A stretch of DNA of 45,368 nt. Origin: Psychrobacillus soli. GTDB lineage: Bacteria; Bacillota; Bacilli; Bacillales_A; Planococcaceae. Of this stretch, positions 34,486 to 42,971 are shown piece by piece. The DNA lies in contig NZ_VDGG01000030.1 in assembly GCF_006861775.1 (NCBI RefSeq), positions 1-45,368 of the forward strand. Reading direction: 5' to 3'. Made by a program: the position numbers and the translations under genes. Within the stretch, counting starts at the first letter, position 1. Each line of letters starts with the position of its first letter. The notes beneath the pieces were generated by a model. That model searched no databases. It saw only the letters and a list, made by a program, of their open reading frames with translations, and had not been told where the DNA came from.

Positions 34486-35649
34486 ATGCCAATCACTGAA
34501 GATTTAGTGCTAGCATGTAGAAATTATTTATTGTCAATTGGTTCTGACCAAGCATATGTAGATGAAGTTTTAAACATTGAAAATTTTAATCGAGGATTAA
34601 AAATTAACTTATCAAACTCTAATGTGATAATAGAAAATAAGCCACTTGGTAATACAGGTAAGCAAACTCATATTCATGTTACAGGTGAATCAATGGAGTT
34701 TTTTTATGAAAGTTCATTCCTTGAAAGGGTAAGAGGGAATACAGATGACGAAAATATTAACGTTGAACTTATTAGTTCAAATTTAGAACATCTTAATGGA
34801 ATATCTGAATTTAGAAGAAGTGGAGAGAGTATACCAAGTTACGAAGTAACAGGTGAAACACTAGTTTATACTTCTAACACCTTAAAGAAAATAGGCCATG
34901 GAGGTACACAAGTACAATTATCCAAAAAAAGACAAGATGGAGAAGCGTTTACGAGACTTAGAAGTGTGCTGTTTCCTAATGATATTCTAGTTTTTTTGGA
35001 ATACAGTGAAGCAGAAAGAGGCTATTTGGCAATAGGATTGCCAGAGTTTCATTCGGTAAGTATAGAATTATTAGATGAAGGTAGTACATTATTCACTAGC
35101 AATCAACAATCTGTTGCAAACCCAGAGTTTAGAATAAGGCTGAGCCAGGTAACGGCAGAAAACATAGCTACATTTAATCGCACAGAGATGGCTGAAGGAA
35201 TAAATGGTCAAAATGAATTTGATCTATCGGGTGGTATCTTAACAAGGGGAGAAAGAACTGAAAGACATCAAGAAATGTTAAGGGTATTGGCATCATACTT
35301 AGAATCAAATGGATTTTCACTATTCGAAGGTAACATTGATTGTTTAGCTGTTAGAGAAAATATTGATACATTAATTTTTGAGGCTAAAACGCTAGATGGC
35401 ACAGCGGCAGATGAAGCAAGACAAGTACGTTTAGCTTTAGGTCAGCTTATATATTACGATTTTTTTGGAACCCAACAATTTGCAAATACTTCTAAATTAA
35501 AAATTGCTTTTTTTGAATCTGAAATTGCTAGTTTTCACATAGATTTGTTTAAGGAAAATAATACTTTTGTCATTTGGTTAAATGGGCAAGGAGAGTTTTC
35601 AGGGAATAGTGAATCCTTGGAGTTTTTAAATGGATTGAGTAATCGTTAG
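34486..35649 (+). CDS. Putative PD-(D/E)XK nuclease-like protein of the restriction island
   Basis: A 387-residue protein of unknown family. Residues 255-325 look like a PD-(D/E)XK core: a helix with Glu263, then Asp285 in NIDCLAV, Glu299-x-Lys301 in LIFEAKT, and a helix with Gln313 and Gln320 (QVRLALGQLIYY). The N-terminal 250 residues carry no motif I recognise. It is convergent with the methyltransferase genes, separated by a bidirectional terminator. Its position makes it either a restriction component like the extra BsuMI gene or an accessory defence nuclease (inference). The ATG follows CGAGGAGGG. Confidence 0.65.
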   Translation: MPITEDLVLACRNYLLSIGSDQAYVDEVLNIENFNRGLKINLSNSNVIIENKPLGNTGKQTHIHVTGESMEFFYESSFLERVRGNTDDENINVELISSNLEHLNGISEFRRSGESIPSYEVTGETLVYTSNTLKKIGHGGTQVQLSKKRQDGEAFTRLRSVLFPNDILVFLEYSEAERGYLAIGLPEFHSVSIELLDEGSTLFTSNQQSVANPEFRIRLSQVTAENIATFNRTEMAEGINGQNEFDLSGGILTRGERTERHQEMLRVLASYLESNGFSLFEGNIDCLAVRENIDTLIFEAKTLDGTAADEARQVRLALGQLIYYDFFGTQQFANTSKLKIAFFESEIASFHIDLFKENNTFVIWLNGQGEFSGNSESLEFLNGLSNR

Positions 35650-35673
35650 CACTATTTTCAACAAAATAATACC

Positions 35674-35716
35674 AAAAGCCTTCATAGGAGTTTACTATAC
35701 TCGTATGAAGGCTTTT
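35674..35716. terminator. Bidirectional terminator between the nuclease-like gene and the methyltransferases
   Basis: AAAAGCCTTCATA (35674-35686) pairs perfectly with TATGAAGGCTTTT (35704-35716). The gene at 34486 and the minus-strand methyltransferase ending at 35730 converge on it. Confidence 0.85.
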
Positions 35717-35729
35717 AATGTTTAATAGG

Positions 35730-37235
35730 TTATTTAATGCTTAAAGGGAAAATCAATTGTTCATCTTCTTTTTGTACTTGAAGAAATTTGATGATTTCGC
35801 TAGCTATCCCCTTTGCCATTACTGGTGGAACTGAGTTACCAATTTGCATATATGTCTTTGTATAGGGCCCTTTGAAATAATAGTCATCTGGATATGATTG
35901 AATACGAGCAGCTTCTCGTGGTGTCAAACCTCTTGCTTGGGTTGGGTGAATATACATATTACAATCGAATTTCATATGTGCCGTAATTGTTTTACAAGGT
36001 TGATTATAAATTAATTTATAATACTTATCCTTGAAAATATCCATTCGGTTAGTGTAAGGCATAATATCTGCAATTTTAGGATCATCAGATTTATCGCCTT
36101 GATGAAGTCGTGAAAAGATTTCAATGTCACGTTCATTATTATATCGGGCTTTATGATTGTATATAAATTGAGGTGTCTGATTACAATTTATATTACTTAG
36201 ATAAGATTTTTTGTGATAGTTGGTCATGGAAGTAATAAAATAACCATGTTCTTTTGATTCATGATTTGTTGCATTCTTAATGTTAAGGGCTTTAAGTGGT
36301 GGTAAATCAGAAATTGCATCCTTTAAGTCCGTTGTTTCTATTGAGCTATTCTTTTTATGGATTTTCTTAAAAATAGTCTCATTGTCTACGCCAATTTTAT
36401 TACCTATAAAAATTATTCGTTTTCGTTGTTGGGGCACTCCGAATTCAATAGCATTCAATACTTCAAAGCTAACTTTATATCCAACACTTTCAAAGTCTTG
36501 TATGATTTGTTCAGCAATAATTTTCATTCCAATTACATTCTCCATTACGAAAAAGGTTGGACGAATAGTTGCAACTACGTTAACGAATTCTTTGTAGAGT
36601 CGGTTTCTTGGATCATCAATTATGCGTTGTTGATTAGCGTTACTGAAACCTTGACAAGGTGGTCCACCAATAACGATGTCAACGTGTTCAGACAAAGTGT
36701 AATCATTTACTGTACTTGCAATATCTTGAATATCACCTAATAAAACCCTTTTAGGATTGACCTCGGGATGATTATAAAGATAAGTTTCAATACAGCTTGG
36801 TTCAATATCATTCGCAAAAATAGTTCTAAACCCTGCTTGTGTAAATCCTAATGACATACCGCCTGAGCCGCAAAAAAGGTCGACTAGTGTAGGCTTGCTA
36901 CTTTGGTTTTCAATGGTAACTAGTTTAGTTCTACAACTTGCACAAATTTTAGGGATTTTACAAAATTCATTTGTATGATCATTGGTTGATACTAATTTGA
37001 AAAACTCATCTATGTTTATCTGTGAATTTTTTTCGATGAATTTAGTGAATGCTTCCAGTGTATCTGAATTTTTAATGAATCCTAATTCTATTATTACGTT
37101 AATGACCTTACTTTTAGAAATGCTTGATGGTAATGAGCTAGTGAGAATTTGAAGATGTTTATAGGCATCTTCAACATATGCAATGAAACTTTTATGTTCA
37201 GTTCCATTTGTTAAATCTTCAAATGCTTTAAACAT
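35730..37235 (-). CDS. DNA (cytosine-5) methyltransferase with N-terminal extension
   Basis: A 501-residue C5-MTase. The catalytic PCQ cysteine is Cys194 (GGPPCQGFSNA). Motif I is DLFCGSGGMSLGF (119-131), motif VI MENVIGM, motif VIII QQRKRIIFIG, motif IX RGLTPREAARIQSYPDD and motif X QIGNSVPPVMA. A 110-residue N-terminal extension has a C92-x5-C98-x2-C101 cluster. The target-recognition region lies between motifs VIII and IX and cannot be translated into a site. Its start overlaps the end of the second methyltransferase by eight bases, so they are translated together. GGAGGCG precedes ATG. Confidence 0.9.
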   Translation of the reverse strand: MFKAFEDLTNGTEHKSFIAYVEDAYKHLQILTSSLPSSISKSKVINVIIELGFIKNSDTLEAFTKFIEKNSQINIDEFFKLVSTNDHTNEFCKIPKICASCRTKLVTIENQSSKPTLVDLFCGSGGMSLGFTQAGFRTIFANDIEPSCIETYLYNHPEVNPKRVLLGDIQDIASTVNDYTLSEHVDIVIGGPPCQGFSNANQQRIIDDPRNRLYKEFVNVVATIRPTFFVMENVIGMKIIAEQIIQDFESVGYKVSFEVLNAIEFGVPQQRKRIIFIGNKIGVDNETIFKKIHKKNSSIETTDLKDAISDLPPLKALNIKNATNHESKEHGYFITSMTNYHKKSYLSNINCNQTPQFIYNHKARYNNERDIEIFSRLHQGDKSDDPKIADIMPYTNRMDIFKDKYYKLIYNQPCKTITAHMKFDCNMYIHPTQARGLTPREAARIQSYPDDYYFKGPYTKTYMQIGNSVPPVMAKGIASEIIKFLQVQKEDEQLIFPLSIK

Positions 37236-38211
37236 GTAACGCCTCCTTGAAATGTAATGCAGGGATTGCTTTTTTTAAACTTATTGCAATACATTCCGCT
37301 ACATTTACTGTTACGGCATTCCCAAATTGTCTATAAGCTTGTGTGTCAGAGACTATAATTTCATAACTATCTGGGAATCCTTGAAGTCTAGCACATTCAC
37401 GAGGAGTAAGGCGTCGTATATTTGTTTTGCCTGCCGCCTCTGCTTGTTTGCTAGGAACTGTTACATAGTTATCTTGATTAGCGCGATGCATTTTGGCCAT
37501 TGTTGCAGTTAAAGGGCGGGCAATTGTTAAATCAATTTCCGATTTTGAATAATAGTTGCCAGATCCATGAGCTAAAATTGTAGGTAAAATTTTATGACTT
37601 AAATAATATTTAGAATCTACATTTTCCTCTAAAACACTTTGTAAATTAACTTGAGTAGTGTCAAGTATAGTAGGAGTTGGAAATGTATATGGATTTTCCA
37701 TCTCAGCAGCTATATCATTGCGAATGCATACGATAAATAAGCGATTTCTAACTTGGGGAACACCAAATTCAACACTATTCAATAAATCGACTTGTACAGT
37801 GTAATTTAAACTTTCTAATGTATTAATAATTGTATTCAATGTTCTTCCTTTGTCATGAGTGCGTAAATTACGAACATTTTCTAAAACTACAACTTTAGGT
37901 AAATGTGTAGAAATAATTCGTGCAACATCGAAAAATAATGTTCCTCGCACATCATCTAAAAAGCCTTGTTTGCTTCCCATCATTGAGAATGGTTGGCAAG
38001 GGAATCCTCCAATCAAAACATCGTGTGTTGGGATATCTTTAGCGTCAATTTGAGATAAGTCCCCCTCAATGATATGATCCCCGATATTATGTGCATATGA
38101 TTGAACTGCATATTTATCAAAGTCGTTGGCATAAATGATATTGAATCCAGCATTAATGAATCCTAGGTCCAATCCACCACAGCCACTAAAAAGTGAAACT
38201 GTTTTTGTCAT
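37228..38211 (-). CDS. DNA (cytosine-5) methyltransferase, second enzyme
   Basis: A 327-residue C5-MTase. Motif I FSGCGGLDLGF (8-18), motif IV GGFPCQPFS with catalytic Cys72, motif VI VVVLENVRN (Glu111), motif VIII QVRNRLFIV, motif IX RRLTPRECARLQGFPDSYE and motif X QFGNAVTVNV. It is compact with a short recognition region. Two different C5-MTases in tandem are needed when the recognition site is asymmetric, as in LlaJI (GACGC), or occur in BsuMI. The start has AGAGGAG upstream and the RHH gene ends 13 bases earlier, so it is one operon of three genes. Confidence 0.92.
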   Translation of the reverse strand: MTKTVSLFSGCGGLDLGFINAGFNIIYANDFDKYAVQSYAHNIGDHIIEGDLSQIDAKDIPTHDVLIGGFPCQPFSMMGSKQGFLDDVRGTLFFDVARIISTHLPKVVVLENVRNLRTHDKGRTLNTIINTLESLNYTVQVDLLNSVEFGVPQVRNRLFIVCIRNDIAAEMENPYTFPTPTILDTTQVNLQSVLEENVDSKYYLSHKILPTILAHGSGNYYSKSEIDLTIARPLTATMAKMHRANQDNYVTVPSKQAEAAGKTNIRRLTPRECARLQGFPDSYEIIVSDTQAYRQFGNAVTVNVAECIAISLKKAIPALHFKEALHV

Positions 38212-38224
38212 AAGAAAACTCCTC

Positions 38225-38407
38225 TTAATCTTGCTTGTTATTTCTATCTATATAGTCAATAATCCATTCGCGAATTAAAATAGAGCAGTATTGGTTATTG
38301 CTATGAACAAGTGTCATAAATTGCTCTTTTAAATCGGGCTCTACTATAATTTCAATTTTAGATGTTTTAATTTTTCCAGAAGGTCGACCTCGTTTTCTAT
38401 TTACCAT
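38225..38407 (-). CDS. Small ribbon-helix-helix-type regulator of the restriction island
   Basis: A 60-residue protein. RKRGRPSGK near the start resembles an AT-hook-like basic arm, and KIEIIVEPDLKEQFMTLV with ILIREWIIDYIDRNN gives a strand followed by two helices, as in Arc/MetJ-type DNA-binding proteins. ATG 38407 is chosen (GGTGG eight bases upstream) over the ATG at 38422. It heads the methyltransferase operon and is divergent from the restriction genes, the usual place of a controller protein in restriction-modification systems. That it controls the island is inference. Confidence 0.65.
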   Translation of the reverse strand: MVNRKRGRPSGKIKTSKIEIIVEPDLKEQFMTLVHSNNQYCSILIREWIIDYIDRNNKQD

Positions 38408-38447
38408 TAAGTAATCCACCATCCACCATGAAAGTTTGATATATATT

Positions 38448-38476
38448 ATTATACTATTTTAGACCCTGATTGAAAA
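38448..38476 (-). promoter_or_regulatory. Candidate promoter of the regulator/methyltransferase operon
   Basis: On the minus strand a perfect TATAAT (38453-38448) lies 17 bases downstream of TTTTCA (38476-38471). The -35 is weak. Confidence 0.4.
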
Positions 38477-38528
38477 GGAGATAGACATGAAAATGGAACG
38501 TTAGTTCTTTGGTAAGTATTAACGGTAG

Positions 38529-38562
38529 TTGTTTGTAAGCATTTTACAATTTATAATGTAAA
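38529..38562 (+). promoter_or_regulatory. Promoter of the McrB/McrC-like operon with overlapping inverted repeat
   Basis: TTGTTT (38529-38534), 17 bases, perfect TATAAT (38552-38557). The predicted transcript starts only about 18 bases before the GTG. An inverted repeat TTTACA-N8-TGTAAA (38543-38562) covers the -10, a natural place for a repressor such as the neighbouring ribbon-helix-helix protein. Confidence 0.6.
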
Positions 38563-38581
38563 TACATTAGGAGGAAATTAC

Positions 38582-40204
38582 GTGAACATAAAACAGTTGG
38601 TTGGTACATTAAATACAATTTTTAAAAGTGAAGATATAAATATAAAATTAAATCAATCAGATTATGATGGGGCATTATTGGAAAATATCCCACGTACAGA
38701 AATTCTAAGATGGGGGGAGAGGGAGCTTACAAATGCAGCAGTTGAAGTCGGTGGTATTTTACAACCTAGAAAAGCTTCTAGAGACGGTTGGGAAATGAAT
38801 TCCAATTCCGCTACTCATTTTTTTATTGCTTCAGCTAGTAGAAAAATGTTTGTCCCTTTTTTAAACGAAGAAATTGCAGGAGAATACACGTTAACTTTTC
38901 CATTTAAAATGTATGAAGCAAATTTAGATTTGTTACTTGATTTCTTACCAGAGGGGTATTACTCACCAGAAAGAATTGAGTTTTTAAAAAAAAGTTTTAC
39001 TGAAGGTATGACTAGAAATATGAATATGTCTGTTAAAACAACGGGCAATAGAATAATGTTCGCAAGTAAAGATTTTGTATCTCCAATAGAAGAAAAGCGT
39101 TTTTTTCTAGAAAATAGGTACATAACTTTTGCTGAAGACTATTTAGTTATTCTGAAGCATAAAGGAGAGATGTCTTATACTCTTTTGTTTATCCCTAAAC
39201 CTGCTACAACAGATGAATTGGCAGTTTTTGATGGGATTTTTCTAGAAGAAATTAAAGGAACCGCTTTTCCAATACATGAAATTATGAAGAAAACGAACGG
39301 TCGTAATTTACTAGTATTTGGTGCGCCAGGTACCGGAAAAAGTCATTGGGTTAAACAAACGTTTGAAGAAAATACGGAATCTTATCGTGTTACTTTTCAT
39401 GAGGAATATATGTATCAAGACTTTGTTGGAAGTCTTAAACCAAGTGTTGATGAGAAAGGATTGATTACGTATAAGTTTAAGCCTGGGCCATTTACGGAAA
39501 TTTTAGCAAAAGCGTTTAAAAATCCTACTACATCATACACGTTGATAATTGAAGAACTCAACAGGGCAAATGCTGCATCTGTGTTTGGAGATTTATTTCA
39601 ATTACTTGATCGTGATGAGCTTGGTGGCAGTGTTTATAGTATTGAAAATGAGGATATACTAAAATATTTGAGAGATGTAAACCAGCTTAGTGAAGTAAAT
39701 AAAATTACTATTCCAGGAAATTTAAATATTATAGCTACTATGAACAGTGCAGATCAAGGGGTATTTGCTTTGGACACAGCATTTAAGCGCCGCTGGACAT
39801 TTAAGTATTTACCAATCACATTTGAAAAATGGCATGAAGAATTATTAGTGCCTTATATTAAAGTGTCAGAACAGACTTATAAGCTAACAGTCAAACAATT
39901 TATTGAAATATTAAATGATTTCTTAGCACGCAATGAGTATTTAGAAATAAATGAAGATCGTTTAATTGGTCCTTACTTCGTCACAAAGAGTCAATGGGAA
40001 TCATGGGTTGATGGAGAATACTTCCAAAAAATATTGAATTATCTATGGGATGATGTGGCTAGGATTGAACGATCTCAAGTGTTTCTAGAGGGCTATACTC
40101 AGTTTTCACAAGTATGTAATGACTTTAAAAGTTTAAAACAAGTATTCACAGATGATTTACACCATCTATTAATGACTGAAGCTCGTCAATATAGAGAAGA
40201 GTGA
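38582..40204 (+). CDS. McrB-like AAA+ NTPase, restriction subunit (LlaJI R1 / BsuMI type)
   Basis: A 540-residue protein. The N-terminal 230 residues (target-binding region, no clear domain) are followed by the AAA_5/McrB NTPase: Walker A GAPGTGKS (residues 247-254), Walker B LIIEELNR with Glu324-Glu325, then ATMNSADQ (387-392), equivalent to the McrB NTAD guanine-recognition motif, and the arginine-containing AFKRRW. It should drive DNA translocation for the nuclease encoded next. Start is GTG 38582 with GGAGGAAA upstream. Because two C5-MTases protect the host, this is probably the restriction half of a type II-like LlaJI/BsuMI system, not a type IV McrBC. Confidence 0.85.
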   Translation: MNIKQLVGTLNTIFKSEDINIKLNQSDYDGALLENIPRTEILRWGERELTNAAVEVGGILQPRKASRDGWEMNSNSATHFFIASASRKMFVPFLNEEIAGEYTLTFPFKMYEANLDLLLDFLPEGYYSPERIEFLKKSFTEGMTRNMNMSVKTTGNRIMFASKDFVSPIEEKRFFLENRYITFAEDYLVILKHKGEMSYTLLFIPKPATTDELAVFDGIFLEEIKGTAFPIHEIMKKTNGRNLLVFGAPGTGKSHWVKQTFEENTESYRVTFHEEYMYQDFVGSLKPSVDEKGLITYKFKPGPFTEILAKAFKNPTTSYTLIIEELNRANAASVFGDLFQLLDRDELGGSVYSIENEDILKYLRDVNQLSEVNKITIPGNLNIIATMNSADQGVFALDTAFKRRWTFKYLPITFEKWHEELLVPYIKVSEQTYKLTVKQFIEILNDFLARNEYLEINEDRLIGPYFVTKSQWESWVDGEYFQKILNYLWDDVARIERSQVFLEGYTQFSQVCNDFKSLKQVFTDDLHHLLMTEARQYREE

Positions 40205-40214
40205 GTAAGGTAGC

Positions 40215-41477
40215 ATGGAACCTATATTTTTCACAGAACATATAACAGTAAGAAACAATTTGAACTTAAAGAATAGTTATGAATATAGAGACTTTTTCGA
40301 AGTACGTAATGGTTTAATAACATTTAAAATGTGTGGTTTTACCGTAATTGATGATCATTTTATTACCGTATTACCTAAAGGTGTATTAGATAAAAGAGAT
40401 GTACTATCCGATGAAGAAAAGGCCAAAATACTATTAAAAGTGTTAATGAAGTACGATAAAAATGCTGTAAAAAAGGATAACCTGCAATATGGCACAAATC
40501 GTGAAAATGAATCCCAAAACTTGTTTTCCTCTATTTTAGAAATAATTCGTGACTTCAAGCAACATGGCATTATTACTAAACACTTTCTAAAAAGAGAAAC
40601 CAATGGGAGTGGTAAAATTAGGTGGGCTAAGACTTTTAAACTAACAACGCCATATGAGGTAAATGGAGAACTTATCTATTTAGATTTATCAACAGAGAAG
40701 AAACTTAAAAACTTATCTGAAGAGATCACAATGATTCACTGGCTTATTTTAAAAGAAATTGAATACTGTTTTGGATGGCTAGTTGACTTTAAAGTCCAAT
40801 CACCAGCTCTGCAATTTAAGAAACTAAATACAATAAAAGCAAAAGCGATTCTAAAACGAGCTATGGGATTAACCTTTAATAAACATGAGTTTAGTCGCTA
40901 TAAGCTACTGTATGATTATGTGTCCAAGGATTATTTAAAAAGGTCAAAAAATAATTCAGATAAAAAATTATTATATGCATTTAAATTTGATATGGTATGG
41001 GAAGAAATGTGTAAAAAAGTTTTTGCACATCAAGAAAAGTTGATGGAAGAAGTTCCGAAATATAGGTGGATGATTCGAGAAGAAAGAGAAGAGTACCGCT
41101 ATCAAATACCAGATATTTTAATAGAGGACTTTGATCGAAATCTATTTATAGTGGATGCTAAATATTATTCGTTTAATATAGATGGTACCAACTCTTTGCC
41201 TGGAGGACCAGATATGGGGAAACAACTTCTATATTTACAGTCTCTGGAATCTGTAAAAAAGTTTAATAAACTTTATAATATTTTTGTTGTACCAGCGAGT
41301 ATACAAAATGAAGTTATGACTCACTATGCTACCGGGTATTTAGATAACAAAGTTCTAAAAGAAAGATTCGATTGTATCTATACATTACAGCTGGATTGTA
41401 TTACAGCGATGCAAGATTATTTGAAAGGAAAAAGTATATTAAAAGATGAATTACTTAATGTTGTGAAGAGTATCTAA
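40215..41477 (+). CDS. McrC-like PD-(D/E)XK nuclease subunit (LlaJI family)
   Basis: A 420-residue protein starting 10 bases after the McrB-like gene. The beginning, with FKMCGFTVIDDHFITVLPKG near residue 35, resembles the LlaJI restriction endonuclease family. The nuclease core in the C-terminal part has Asp300 in IPDILIED, then Asp314-Ala-Lys316 in FIVDAKYY and Gln in GKQLLYLQSLE. It should cut DNA when driven by the McrB-like NTPase. GAGTAAGGTAG precedes the ATG. A hairpin terminator follows. Confidence 0.8.
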   Translation: MEPIFFTEHITVRNNLNLKNSYEYRDFFEVRNGLITFKMCGFTVIDDHFITVLPKGVLDKRDVLSDEEKAKILLKVLMKYDKNAVKKDNLQYGTNRENESQNLFSSILEIIRDFKQHGIITKHFLKRETNGSGKIRWAKTFKLTTPYEVNGELIYLDLSTEKKLKNLSEEITMIHWLILKEIEYCFGWLVDFKVQSPALQFKKLNTIKAKAILKRAMGLTFNKHEFSRYKLLYDYVSKDYLKRSKNNSDKKLLYAFKFDMVWEEMCKKVFAHQEKLMEEVPKYRWMIREEREEYRYQIPDILIEDFDRNLFIVDAKYYSFNIDGTNSLPGGPDMGKQLLYLQSLESVKKFNKLYNIFVVPASIQNEVMTHYATGYLDNKVLKERFDCIYTLQLDCITAMQDYLKGKSILKDELLNVVKSI

Positions 41478-41490
41478 TAGATTAAAGGTA

Positions 41491-41520
41491 AAGGAGGCTA
41501 AATTCAAAGCCTTCTTTTAT
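41491..41520 (+). terminator. Terminator of the restriction operon
   Basis: AAGGAGGCT (41491-41499) pairs with AGCCTTCTT (one G-T pair) around AAATTCAA, then TTTATTTAG. Confidence 0.75.
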
Positions 41521-41816
41521 TTAGTTTGAATAATTAATGCATTGAATCTACAGTCTTTGTGAAATAAATCGTATATATGTTTTGCTGCTTGTGTCTAACT
41601 CAAAGTCTTATGATTAAGATATATTTTCTTTTATTTACTCTGCTTTCCCTAAAAATAAATTGGGATTGTATTCAAAGGTGGCATCAAGGTGAAAAGCAGT
41701 AAGTGATTATTGGTGTCTTTGTGGAGTTATTCATGCTCATTGAACTTAATAAGCGAGTAATTTTGTCGAGATAGGTTATTCAGAGAAACATTGCTTGTGC
41801 TGTTCAACTTATGATC
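41521..41816. other. Gene-free region after the restriction operon
   Basis: No open frame of interest. The stretch AGAGAAACATTGCTT near 41782 also occurs inside the broken zinc-ribbon gene at 34115, both shortly before a copy of the 72-bp repeat, so it may be a fragment of a second copy of that gene (weak). Confidence 0.3.
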
Positions 41817-41888
41817 CTGTGCTGAAAACATTCAACTTAATTCAAATAACTGTGAATACTTGAACTTTCGTGTTTGTTCTCTATCTAT
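41817..41888 (+). repeat. 72-bp repeat family, copy C (degenerate)
   Basis: CTGTGCTGAAAACATTCAAC at the left and ACTTTCGTGTTTGTTCTC at the right align without gaps to copy D. The terminal CTAACACAG of copy D is lost. Its inverted ends are therefore no longer complementary. Confidence 0.65.
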
Positions 41889-42003
41889 TCAACTTTGTAG
41901 GAACGTAACTTGAAAGCAAGTTTAATGAAAATGAATCGCTTACAAGCTTTATTTGTGCGAAGCGAAATAGAGGAGCTGTATCGAGAATGTTGTGTTGAGT
42001 TTC

Positions 42004-42162
42004 ATGTTATATCATTATAGGTTGATCGTTTTCCATTTTACGAAGTACAATTTCGCTTTAGAAGACAATATATTGACAGTTGGGGAAGAGAAAATCAGTG
42101 CACAAGATATTTTCGAAAAACCATATCTAGTAGTAAAAGAGGGACAAAAATTATTGAGCTAA
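42004..42162 (+). CDS. Small ORF, 52 residues, possibly the 3' remnant of a larger gene
   Basis: The frame reads MLYHYRLIVFHFTKYNFALE, with the later part DNILTVGEEKISAQDIFEKP ending KEGQKLLS. The last 35 residues have a normal protein composition, and a terminator overlaps the stop, so this was the end of a real gene. No ribosome site lies before ATG 42004. In another frame just upstream (about 41935-42020) NRLQALFVRSEIEELYRECC looks like protein too, so a frameshifted larger gene is likely. Function unknown. Confidence 0.4.
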   Translation: MLYHYRLIVFHFTKYNFALEDNILTVGEEKISAQDIFEKPYLVVKEGQKLLS

Positions 42163-42183
42163 TCCTTTTGGGGTTAGCTTTTA
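42157..42183 (+). terminator. Terminator overlapping the stop of the 42004 ORF
   Basis: AGCTAATCC pairs with GGGTTAGCT (one mismatch) around TTTTG, followed by TTTATT. Confidence 0.7.
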
Positions 42184-42245
42184 TTCATAAAATTAATAAT
42201 AGTAATCCAACTAATTAAGTATGATGCATTTAATATCTTAACTAA

Positions 42246-42494
42246 TTGCAGTACGAAAGGGTTATTGAAATAAGTGGTAAATGTGGAATCGGAATCTTAA
42301 CTTTTAAAATACTACTGGAAAAAATAGATGATCCAGATAGAGAAAAGAAGCTTCAAGATGAAAAATCTAAAATAATTATTGGAGAAGAGTTCTTAGATTG
42401 GAAAATGGTATTAATGTTACTAGAGCGTGACATACCACCGGCACCATTTGAAACGTGGACTAAGAGTAGATGGGCAGTGAAAATAAAGGACTAG
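42246..42494 (+). CDS. Unknown small protein, 82 residues
   Basis: From TTG 42246 the frame gives a plausible soluble protein with DPDREKKLQDEKSKIIIGEE and PPAPFETWTKSRWAVKIKD. No good ribosome site precedes the TTG, so the true start may be missing. Composition is protein-like (acidic and basic patches, few rare residues). It may be a truncated gene in a region where several neighbours are broken. I do not recognise a family. Confidence 0.35.
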   Translation: MQYERVIEISGKCGIGILTFKILLEKIDDPDREKKLQDEKSKIIIGEEFLDWKMVLMLLERDIPPAPFETWTKSRWAVKIKD

Positions 42495-42689
42495 CATACT
42501 TATGTAAATTGTGCTAATAATCTCCGAGTGGAATGGATCATAAATAATTGCTATAGTAAAATTCTCTCAACTATTAAAGAAGTGGTGGGAATGGACTGCT
42601 CTTTAGAGTTCCAAGTCTTAAAAAAGATTAAGAACGAAAAACAGGGAATCTTACCTGTTTTAAAAAAGCCTTCGAAAAGGGATATGAGA

Positions 42690-42878
42690 ATGAGTAAAAA
42701 GAGAAAAAGCAAAAAGAAGGATAATATATTAACAGTGGAAGAGCTGTTTAGTGAATTTGCATTTATCGCAGGTTATACAGAAGGCGGAGCGCCTTATGGG
42801 ATTTTGCATGGGTGCTGGTATGAATTGGATTATCTGGAAGAAGAGGGTGATATAAGAGATGAATCGCTCCCTTTTTGA
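42690..42878 (+). CDS. Small hypothetical protein with FAFIAGYTEGGAPYG motif
   Basis: A 62-residue protein. ATG 42690 has AAAGGG at nine bases. The frame is open back to GTG 42528, which would give 116 residues. The N-terminus is very basic (SKKRKSKKKD), followed by VEELFSEFAFIAGYTEGGAP and an acidic C-terminus. Small Bacillota proteins with a FAYIAGYT-like motif are known to me only as hypotheticals. The next small ORF overlaps its end. Confidence 0.5.
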   Translation: MSKKRKSKKKDNILTVEELFSEFAFIAGYTEGGAPYGILHGCWYELDYLEEEGDIRDESLPF

Positions 42879-42964
42879 ATAATTCAGTGGTCAAAGCATT
42901 AATGTTCGCAGTAGCATTTGCAACATTGATTGTCGTAGTTCTGTCATTTAACCATAATAAATAA
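42875..42964 (+). CDS. Candidate holin-like toxin peptide (type I toxin family)
   Basis: From TTG 42875 the 29 residues MNNSVVKALMFAVAFATLIV and VVLSFNHNK form one hydrophobic helix with a basic/polar tail, the layout of the TxpA/BsrG-type 'putative holin-like toxin' peptides, which usually read ALxLMxxFxxLIVxVL then SFNxKK. The start is poor (TTG, weak ribosome site), so expression may be lost. I cannot identify an antisense antitoxin RNA by eye. Confidence 0.4.
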   Translation: MNNSVVKALMFAVAFATLIVVVLSFNHNK

Positions 42965-42971
42965 CCCATCC

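Noticed and set aside
38582-41477. Type IV (methyl-dependent) McrBC system
   Set aside because: The neighbouring C5-methyltransferases would make host DNA a target. The combination fits the LlaJI/BsuMI type II-like systems instead.
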